Source: Streptomyces adelaidensis (lineage in GTDB: Bacteria > Actinomycetota > Actinomycetes > Streptomycetales > Streptomycetaceae). From it: DNA of 64,000 nt. A model generated the notes under the pieces. The model was not told where the DNA came from, searched no databases, and worked only from the letters and a program-made list of their open reading frames with translations. The stretch's first letter is position 1, and each line of letters begins with the position of its first letter. The stretch spans positions 62,001 to 126,000 of the forward strand of contig NZ_JAEMUX010000011.1 of assembly GCF_016598475.1 (NCBI RefSeq). Direction: 5' to 3'. Below are positions 58,002 to 64,000 of the stretch, one piece after another. Made by a program: the position numbers and the translations under genes.

Positions 58002-59078
58002 TCAGTCCTCGGGCGGGAGTTCGCCCGAACCCCGGGCGATCAGCCGGGTCGGCAGCTCGATGCGCTCCGGGGTCAGGAGGGAGCCGTCCAACTGCTGGAA
58101 GAGACGCTCGGCGGCGGTGCGGCCCAGCCGGGCGGGGTCCTGGGCGACCACTGTGATGCCCGGCCGGAGCAGATCGGCGAGCTCGAAGTCGTCGAAGCCG
58201 ACGAGGGCGACCCGGCGGGTGTGCTCGGCGAGGACCCGTACGACTGTGACCGTCACCCGGTTGTTGCCCGCGAAGATCGCCGTGACCGGCGCCGGGCCGG
58301 ACAGCATGTCCTCGGCCGCCCCGCGGACCCGCTCGGGATCGGTGACGCCCAGGGACATCCACGCGTCCCCGACCGCGATGCCCGCGTCCTCCATGGCGGC
58401 CCGGTAGCCGCGCAGCCGCTCGGCGGCGGTGTGGATGCGGGGCATGTCGCCGATGAAGCCGATCCGGCGGTGGCCATGGGCGATGAGATGGGCGACCCCG
58501 TCGCGGGCGCCGCCGAAACTGTCCGACAGCACGACATCGGCGTCGATCCGCCCGGCCGGGCGGTCCACGAACACCGTGGCGATGCCCGCCCTGATCTCGG
58601 GCTCCAGATAGCGGTGGTCGTCCCCGGCCGGAATGACGACCAGCCCGTCCACCCGGCGCGCGCACAGCGCGAGCGCCAACTCCTGCTCGCGGTCCGGGTC
58701 CTCGGCGCTCGACCCGTTGATCAGCAGCGAGCCGTGGGCGCGGGACACCTCCTCCACCGCCCGGCTGAGCGGGCCGTAGAACGGGTCGGCGAGGTCCTCC
58801 AGGACCAGGCCGATGCTGGCCGTACGGCCCTTGCGCAGCACCCGCGCGCTGTCGTTGCGCCGGAAGCCGAGCGCCTCGATCGCCTCCTGGACGCGGCGCT
58901 CGGTGTCCGGGGTGACGCCCGGCTCGCCGTTCACCACGCGGGAGACCGTCTTCAGGCCCACACCGGCCCGGGCCGCGACGTCCTTCATCGTGGGACGGTT
59001 GCCGTAGCGGTTCTCGGGGCGGCGGGGGATGCTGCGGGCGGTCTCGGGCACTCTGCGCTGTCCTGTCCTGTCGTCCAC
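58002..59078 (-). CDS. LacI-family transcriptional regulator
   Basis: 358 residues. The HTH is MKDVAARAGVGLKTVSRVVN at about 31-50, after a basic tail; translation may begin later than GTG 59078. The ligand-binding domain has SIGLVLEDLADPFYGPLSRA, RRVDGLVVIPAGDD, ATVFVDRPAGRIDADVVLSD, HRRIGFIGDM and VALVGFDDFELADLLRPGIT. It likely binds a sugar and controls the divergent ROK kinase gene; a perfect palindrome GACAACGTTGTC lies between them. The next gene downstream encodes an uncharacterised protein. Confidence 0.92.
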   Translation of the reverse strand: MDDRTGQRRVPETARSIPRRPENRYGNRPTMKDVAARAGVGLKTVSRVVNGEPGVTPDTERRVQEAIEALGFRRNDSARVLRKGRTASIGLVLEDLADPFYGPLSRAVEEVSRAHGSLLINGSSAEDPDREQELALALCARRVDGLVVIPAGDDHRYLEPEIRAGIATVFVDRPAGRIDADVVLSDSFGGARDGVAHLIAHGHRRIGFIGDMPRIHTAAERLRGYRAAMEDAGIAVGDAWMSLGVTDPERVRGAAEDMLSGPAPVTAIFAGNNRVTVTVVRVLAEHTRRVALVGFDDFELADLLRPGITVVAQDPARLGRTAAERLFQQLDGSLLTPERIELPTRLIARGSGELPPED

Positions 59079-59147
59079 GGGTGTGGTCGGTGGTGCCGTG
59101 TCGGAATTGTGCGGCCGTTGAGGATGTGGCGTCGAGCATAGAGCCTG

Positions 59148-59159
59148 GACAACGTTGTC
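59148..59159. promoter_or_regulatory. LacI-type operator between lacI-like and ROK genes
   Basis: GACAACGTTGTC is a perfect 12-bp palindrome with the central CG typical of LacI-family operators. It lies 70 bases from the LacI start and 146 bases from the ROK start. Confidence 0.7.
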
Positions 59160-59305
59160 ACAGCCGGGGGAGACTGTTTATCGCATTCTCTGGCCGGCGC
59201 CCCCCACCAGGCGAGCGTCGTGCTGCCGGTTCTCCGGCCGGAGATCCGGGCACCGCCGCGTTTCGGGTGCCCGGTAGGAGACTCGCAGCGGGAGAACTGA
59301 CACTG

Positions 59306-60262
59306 ATGCAGACCGACCTCGTGGCCGCGCTCGACATAGGCGGCACCAAGATCGCCGGGGCGCTGGTGGACGGCCACGGCCGGATCCTCCTGCGCGCGCA
59401 GCGCCCGACGCCCGCGCGGGAGGACGGCGACACCGTGATGCGGGCCGTCGAGGAGGTGCTCGGCGAGCTGACCGCCGCCCCGCTGTGGAGCGGGGCCACG
59501 GCCGTCGGGATAGGCAGCGCGGGCCCGGTGGACGCCTCCGCGGGCACGGTGAGCCCCGTGAACATCCCCGGCTGGCGAGGTTTCCCCCTGGTCGAGCGCG
59601 TCCGGGCGGCGACCGGCGGGCTGCCCGTCGAGCTGATCGGCGACGGGGTGGCCATCACGGCGGCCGAGCACTGGCAGGGCGCTGCACGCGGCCACGACAA
59701 CGCGCTGTGCATGGTCGTGTCGACCGGCGTCGGCGGCGGCCTCGTCCTCGGCGGACAGCTCCACGCCGGCCCCACCGGCAACGCCGGCCACATCGGGCAC
59801 ATCAGTGTCGATCTCGACGGCGACCCCTGCCCCTGCGGTGCCCGTGGCTGCGTCGAGCGCATCGCGAGCGGCCCCAACATCGCCCGCCGCGCCCTGGAGA
59901 ACGGCTGGCGGCCAGGCCCCGACGGCGACACCTCCGCCGCCGCGGTCGCCACGGCCGCCCGCGCGGGCGATCCGGTCGCCGTCGCCTCCTTCGAGCGCGC
60001 CGCCCAGGCCCTCGCCGCCGGTATCGCCGCCACCGCCACCCTCGTCGAGATCGACATCGCCGTCATCGGCGGCGGTGTCGCGGGCGCCGGTGACCTCCTC
60101 TTCACGCCCCTGCGCGCCGCCCTCAAGAGCTATGCCACCCTCTCCTTCGTCCAGCACCTGACCGTCGCTCCCGCCGTGATGGGCACGGACGCGGGCCTGG
60201 TGGGGGCGGCCGCCGCGGCACTGGCACGTCGGCCGAGCGCGCCGGTGGCCGGAGTGGGATAG
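59306..60262 (+). CDS. ROK-family sugar kinase (glucokinase-like)
   Basis: 318 residues from ATG 59306 with GGGAGAA ten bases upstream; the open frame to 59081 crosses the operator. ATP-binding AALDIGGTKIAGALVDGHG, VSTGVGGGLVLGG, the substrate Glu/His region NAGHIGHISVDLDGDPCPCG, and the ROK zinc site CPCGARGCVE (C-x-C-x4-C) with its His in GHIGHIS. It phosphorylates a hexose such as glucose, in the cytosol. It lacks an HTH, so it is a kinase rather than a ROK repressor. It is divergent from the LacI gene that probably controls it. Confidence 0.92.
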   Translation: MQTDLVAALDIGGTKIAGALVDGHGRILLRAQRPTPAREDGDTVMRAVEEVLGELTAAPLWSGATAVGIGSAGPVDASAGTVSPVNIPGWRGFPLVERVRAATGGLPVELIGDGVAITAAEHWQGAARGHDNALCMVVSTGVGGGLVLGGQLHAGPTGNAGHIGHISVDLDGDPCPCGARGCVERIASGPNIARRALENGWRPGPDGDTSAAAVATAARAGDPVAVASFERAAQALAAGIAATATLVEIDIAVIGGGVAGAGDLLFTPLRAALKSYATLSFVQHLTVAPAVMGTDAGLVGAAAAALARRPSAPVAGVG

Positions 60263-60351
60263 CCACGGAGTGGGACAGCAGCCTCGGGTGGCGCCGAAGC
60301 ATCGGAAAGACGGGCCGTGACCCCTTGCCCCGTTCCGCAGTTGAGCGGGGC

Positions 60352-60651
60352 ATGAAGAAGCGCAGCATGCTCGCCATCGCCTCCCTCGCCACCGGTTTCG
60401 TCGTCGCGGCGATCACTCCGTCGCACGGTCTCGACGCCGGAGAAGCGCTCGGGAAGACGGACGCGCTGAGCAAACTGGATGTCGAGGGCACGCTCGTCAA
60501 GGCTGGCAAGGCGGGCAAGACGGTGGCCGGCGACAGCCTGGCGGTCGCCGAGGACGCTCTGGGCGGGCGGAAGGGGCAGAAGGGGCAGGAAGGCAAGGGC
60601 GGCAAGGAAGGCAAGGGCGGCAAGGCAGGCAAGGGCGGCAAGGCAGGCTGA
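60352..60651 (+). CDS. small secreted protein with collagen-like Gly-X-Y tail
   Basis: 99 residues from ATG 60352. A signal peptide (MKKRSMLAIASLATGFVVAA) is followed by a helical segment GEALGKTDALSKLDVEGTLV and a tail of nine Gly-X-Y triplets rich in Lys (GRK GQK GQE GKG GKE GKG GKA GKG GKA). The tail is coded by near-perfect DNA repeats of GGCAAGGGC and GGCAAGGCA units. I do not recognise the family. The tail could bind anionic polymers or form a collagen-like helix. A strong terminator follows. Confidence 0.65.
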   Translation: MKKRSMLAIASLATGFVVAAITPSHGLDAGEALGKTDALSKLDVEGTLVKAGKAGKTVAGDSLAVAEDALGGRKGQKGQEGKGGKEGKGGKAGKGGKAG

Positions 60652-60695
60652 CGGATCGAGCGGGCGGGCCGGTCCCGTCCGCCTCTTGTACACAG

Positions 60696-60727
60696 CGGCG
60701 GGTCCCCACGGTTGTGGGGACCCGCCG
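60696..60727 (+). terminator. terminator of the collagen-like gene
   Basis: CGGCGGGTCCCCAC (60696-60709) and its exact reverse complement (60714-60727) form a 14-bp stem with loop GGTT, isolating the small gene from the AAA-NUDIX gene downstream. Confidence 0.9.
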
Positions 60728-60835
60728 TCGTGTGTGCCGCCCTGTATGGCCGTGTATTTCGGCTCTTCGACAACGGCTGGTTTCCGTGGCGGAGTGGAGG
60801 GCAAGCCTCAGGGGGTCAACAGAAGAGGGGGAACC

Positions 60836-61876
60836 GTGACCGTCGTTTGGATCAACGGCGCGTTCGGTGCGGGAAAGACCACCACCGCACGGGAACTGAT
60901 CGAACTGATCCCGAACAGCACACTCTTCGACCCCGAGGTCATAGGCGGCGCACTCACACATCTGCTGCCGGCCAAACGCCTCGCCGAGGTCGGAGACTTC
61001 CAGGACCTGCCGAGCTGGCGACGGCTCGTGATCGACACCGCCGCCGCCCTGCTCGCCGAGCTGGGCGGCACCCTCGTGGTCCCCATGACCCTGCTCCGCC
61101 AGGAGTATCGCGACGAGATCTTCGGCGGCCTCGCCGCCCGCCGCATTCCCGTACGGCATCTGCTCCTGGCCCCGGCCGAAACGATACTGCGGGAGCGAAT
61201 AGCCGAGCGGGAGATTCCGCCGGACCTCCCCGACGGCGAGATGCGGCTGCGTCAATGGGCGTACGACCACATCGCCCCCTACCGCACCGCCCTGGGCGGC
61301 TGGCTCACCGCCGATGCCCACCTCGTCGACACCAGCGCCCTCACCCCGTACGAGACCGCGCGGCGCATCGCCTACGACGTGGCCGCCGGGGACGTACCCG
61401 TGTGCGACATCGTGCAGACCCCCGAGCCGACCGCCGAGACCGTCGCCGCAGGGGTCCTGCTGTTCGACGAGGACGACCGGGTCCTGCTCGTCGATCCGAC
61501 GTACAAGGCCGGCTGGGAGTTCCCCGGCGGGGTCGTGGAATCCGGCGAGGCGCCCGCCCGCGCGGGCATGCGCGAGGTCATCGAGGAGACCGGCATACGG
61601 CTCGACGACGTGCCCCGGCTGCTGGTCGTGGACTGGGAGTCACCGGCGCCCCCCGGATACGGCGGACTCCGCCTGCTCTTCGACGGCGGACACCTGGACG
61701 CCACCGGCGCACAGCGGCCTGTACTGCCCGGTCCTGAACTGCGCGACTGGCGGTTCGTCACCGAGGAGGAGGCGGCCGACCTGCTCCCGCCCGTGCGCTA
61801 CGAGCGGCTGCGGTGGGCGCTCCGCGCGAGGGAGCGGGGGGCCGCGCTGTACCTGGAGGCGGGCGTACCGGTGTGA
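60836..61876 (+). CDS. bifunctional P-loop kinase-like / NUDIX hydrolase fusion
   Basis: 346 residues from GTG 60836 with AGAGGGGG six bases upstream. The N-terminal half (1-195) is an AAA/zeta-toxin-like P-loop NTPase: Walker A INGAFGAGKTTTAREL, with LVVPMTLLRQEYRDEIFGGL and the lid RERIAEREIPPDLPDGEMRL. The C-terminal half (about 205-346) is a NUDIX domain with the box GGVVESGEAPARAGMREVIE followed by ETG (GX5EX7REUXEEXGU). Similar fusions occur in Streptomyces; substrates may be nucleotides or nucleotide-like metabolites, possibly damaged cofactors. Both active sites look intact. It is cytosolic. Confidence 0.85.
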   Translation: MTVVWINGAFGAGKTTTARELIELIPNSTLFDPEVIGGALTHLLPAKRLAEVGDFQDLPSWRRLVIDTAAALLAELGGTLVVPMTLLRQEYRDEIFGGLAARRIPVRHLLLAPAETILRERIAEREIPPDLPDGEMRLRQWAYDHIAPYRTALGGWLTADAHLVDTSALTPYETARRIAYDVAAGDVPVCDIVQTPEPTAETVAAGVLLFDEDDRVLLVDPTYKAGWEFPGGVVESGEAPARAGMREVIEETGIRLDDVPRLLVVDWESPAPPGYGGLRLLFDGGHLDATGAQRPVLPGPELRDWRFVTEEEAADLLPPVRYERLRWALRARERGAALYLEAGVPV

Positions 61877-61914
61877 CGTCCGGCGCGACTTGGGCACGCC
61901 CCCCGTGAACTCGG

Positions 61915-63270
61915 CTAGCTCGCCGCGTAGTTGCGCAGGAACAGGGCCTCAGCCACCGACATGCGCTCCAACTCCTCCGGGGACACGCTCTCGTTGACCG
62001 CGTGGATCCTGGCCTCCGGCTCACTGAGGCCGATGAGGAGGATCTCGGCGTCCGGGTAGAGGGCGGCGAGGGCGTTGCACAGCGGGATGGAGCCGCCGTG
62101 GCCCGCGTACTGCATTTCCTGGCCCGGGTACGCGACGGCCATGGCGGCGGCCATCGCCTCGTACGCGGGGCTGGTGGTGTCGGCGCGGAACGCCTGGCCG
62201 TGGCCGATCGGTTCGCAGCTCACCCGGGCGCCCCACGGGGTGTGCGCGACCAGGTGGGCTTCGAGCAGCTTGAGGCCGTCCGTGACGTCCACGCCCGGCG
62301 GGACGCGCAGGCCGATCAGGGCGCGGGCGCTCGCCTGGATCGACGGGGTCGCGCCGATCACCGGCGGGGCGTCGATACCGAGCACCGTGGCCGCCGGACG
62401 CGCCCAGATACGGTCGGCGACCGCGCCGGACCCGACCAGTTCCACACCGTCGAGCACCCTGGCGTCCTCGCGGAACCGCGCGTCGTCGTACCGCAGGCCG
62501 TCCCACGTCCCGTCGCTCGCGAGTCCGTCGACGGTCGTCGTGCCGTCCTCGGCGCGCAGCGAGTCCAGTACGCGGATCAGCGCGGCCAGCGCGTCGGGGG
62601 CCGCACCGCCGAACTGGCCCGAGTGCAGGTTGCCTTCGAGGGCGTCGACCTTGACGCGCATGAGGATCATGCCGCGCAGGGAGGAGGTGACCGTCGGCAG
62701 GCCGGCGCGGAAGTTGCCTGCGTCGCCGATGACGACGGTGTCGGCGGCAAGCAGCCCGGGGTGCGCCTCGGCGTACTGCTGGAGGCCGCCGGTGCCCATC
62801 TCCTCGGAGCCCTCGGCGATCACCTTGACGTGCACCGGGACGCCACCGTCGGCCTTCAGCGCGCGCAGCGCCAGCAGATGCATGAGCACGCCGCCCTTGC
62901 AGTCGGCCGCGCCGCGCCCGTACCAGCGGCCGTCGCGCTCGGTCAGCTCGAACGGTGGCGAGTCCCAGGCGGCCTCGTCCAGCGGCGGCTGCACGTCGTA
63001 GTGCGCGTAGAGGAGGACCGTCTTCGCGCCCTCGGGCCCCGGCAGGTAGCCGTACACGGACTGGGTGCCGTCGGGGGTGTCGAGCAGGGCCACGTCCTGG
63101 AAACCCTCGCCGCGCAGCGCGTCGGCGACCCAGCGCGCGGCGCCCTCGCTCTCGCTCTTCGGGTACTGGTCGAAGTCCGCCACCGACTTGAAGGCCACCA
63201 GTTCGGTGAGCTCCTCCTTCGCCCTGGGTATCAGCGAGGCGACGGTCTCGGCGACCGGATTCGACGGCAT
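61915..63270 (-). CDS. M20/M25/M40-family metallo-dipeptidase
   Basis: 451 residues from ATG 63270 with AGGAG seven bases upstream; a GTG at 63276 is too close to that site. Dizinc ligands: His and Asp in LLYAHYDVQPP, bridging Asp in YGRGAADCKGG, the Glu pair in VIAEGSEEMGTGG, Asp in VVIGDAGNFRAG, and the late His in YAGHGGSIPL. A dimerisation lid domain lies between (about 195-320). The family (carnosinase/PepV-like dipeptidase) hydrolyses dipeptides in the cytosol. It is monocistronic and convergent with the AAA-NUDIX gene. Confidence 0.92.
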   Translation of the reverse strand: MPSNPVAETVASLIPRAKEELTELVAFKSVADFDQYPKSESEGAARWVADALRGEGFQDVALLDTPDGTQSVYGYLPGPEGAKTVLLYAHYDVQPPLDEAAWDSPPFELTERDGRWYGRGAADCKGGVLMHLLALRALKADGGVPVHVKVIAEGSEEMGTGGLQQYAEAHPGLLAADTVVIGDAGNFRAGLPTVTSSLRGMILMRVKVDALEGNLHSGQFGGAAPDALAALIRVLDSLRAEDGTTTVDGLASDGTWDGLRYDDARFREDARVLDGVELVGSGAVADRIWARPAATVLGIDAPPVIGATPSIQASARALIGLRVPPGVDVTDGLKLLEAHLVAHTPWGARVSCEPIGHGQAFRADTTSPAYEAMAAAMAVAYPGQEMQYAGHGGSIPLCNALAALYPDAEILLIGLSEPEARIHAVNESVSPEELERMSVAEALFLRNYAAS

Positions 63271-63452
63271 GGGCACGCTCCTCGTGGGTGCGACGTTGTC
63301 CTACTGGGTATGTGTGTGCGTACGCGCATACCCGGTGTGTCGGTGTAGGGCGCATGCGCTGCCGATCCTCCCACAGCGGTGCTCGGCGTCACCCGCCGTA
63401 GGATGCGTGGGACAGGTGCGGCAGGCGGCTGGATCGGGAGCAGTAGACCATC

Positions 63453-64000
63453 GTGAGCAGCGAGAACTCTTCGGCGGACGACGTGCAGCGGGTGTGGGAC
63501 GTCGTCGTGGTGGGCGCGGGCCCCGCGGGGGCTTCGGCCGCCTACGCGGCGGCGGTCGCGGGACGCAGCGTCCTGTTGCTGGAGAAGGCGGAGCTGCCGC
63601 GTTACAAGACGTGCGGCGGCGGCATCATCGGCCCCTCGCGCGATGCCCTGCCGCCCGGCTTCGAACTGCCCTTCAAGGACCGCGTGCACGCGGTCACCTT
63701 TTCTCTCGACGGCCGCTACACCCGCACCCGCAAGTCCAAGCACATGCTGTTCGGTCTGATCAACCGGCCCGAGTTCGACCAGCAGCTCGTCGAGCACGCC
63801 CAGAAGGCGGGCGCGGAACTGCGTACGGGCGTCGCGGTCACCCGGGTGGAGCAACACGGCTCGGCCGTGCCGGACCGGCGTACGGTCGCCGTCGTCCTGC
63901 AGAACGGCGACACCGTGCTGGCGCGGGCCGTCGTCGGCGCCGACGGCAGCGCCAGCCGCATAGGAGCGCATGTCGGGGTGAAGCTCGACCAGGTCGACCT
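63453..64000 (+). CDS. geranylgeranyl reductase-family FAD protein, 3' end outside window
   Basis: The frame opens at GTG 63453 (GGGAG upstream) and runs off the window after about 182 residues without a stop. The N-terminal FAD motif is VVVVGAGPAGASAAYAAAVA, followed by LLLEKAELPRYKTCGGGI (the RYKxCGGG signature of the geranylgeranyl reductase family) and GLINRPEFDQQLVEHAQKAG, ARAVVGADGSASRIG. Family members reduce isoprenoid double bonds, for example in menaquinone or lipid tails. Being cut by the window edge, its length is unknown. Confidence 0.9.
   Translation, partial: MSSENSSADDVQRVWDVVVVGAGPAGASAAYAAAVAGRSVLLLEKAELPRYKTCGGGIIGPSRDALPPGFELPFKDRVHAVTFSLDGRYTRTRKSKHMLFGLINRPEFDQQLVEHAQKAGAELRTGVAVTRVEQHGSAVPDRRTVAVVLQNGDTVLARAVVGADGSASRIGAHVGVKLDQVD

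Overview
The window is from a high-GC actinobacterium, almost certainly a Streptomyces chromosome. Codon third positions are nearly all G or C, GTG and TTG starts are common, and the gene content is typical of that genus: LAXTG-anchored surface proteins, twin-arginine and Sec-secreted polysaccharide enzymes, DUF6421, DUF6986, DUF6214 and DUF5134 proteins, and many LacI, Lrp and MarR-type regulators. I see no rRNA or tRNA genes, no CRISPR array, no phage and no biosynthetic gene cluster.

Layout. 1-7.0 kb: end of an amidohydrolase gene, then the phenylacetate locus, with a broken paaK divergent from an overlapping paaABCDE operon. 7.1-13.5 kb: an iron-regulated surface locus with a heme-type binding lipoprotein and four secreted or wall-anchored proteins. 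Three of these carry a four-cysteine domain that resembles the neocarzinostatin fold. Two good IdeR/DmdR iron boxes lie here. 13.6-22.9 kb: housekeeping and regulatory genes (HAD phosphatase, Lrp regulator, FUSC transporter, lactonase with a DasR-like site, CbiX-like protein, ung coupled to an N-acetylglucosamine kinase gene). 23-28.5 kb: a secreted plant-polysaccharide island (two pectate lyases, GH62 arabinofuranosidase, CE1 esterase with CBM2, and an internally deleted SGNH hydrolase). 28.6-37.7 kb: NCS2 permease, ferredoxin reductase, DUF305 and LVIVD exported proteins, a phosphatase and a PAP2 enzyme. 37.9-40.3 kb: a second FUSC gene split by a 203-bp miniature inverted-repeat element, and its MarR partner. 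40.3-50.8 kb: oxidoreductases, VOC proteins, a DUF6421-SDR-threonine aldolase operon, lipid enzymes and a thioredoxin pair. 50.9-64 kb: flavin reductase, etfBA, a Tat-exported phosphodiesterase, a DUF6986 aldolase, a collapsed Ser/Thr kinase gene, LacI with a ROK kinase, an AAA-NUDIX fusion, an M20 peptidase and the start of a geranylgeranyl-reductase gene.

Two things stand out. First, several genes are lesioned: paaK by about 11 nt, an SGNH hydrolase and a protein kinase by large internal deletions, a VOC gene by one nt, FUSC by an insertion, and a probable M56 peptidase remnant. Either decay is under way or parts of the assembly are faulty. Second, short palindromic repeats of at least three families are scattered through the window. 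Two lie in frame inside genes, in a signal peptide and in the aldolase, and one lies inside the miniature element. I made all calls by reading the sequence; no database search was run.
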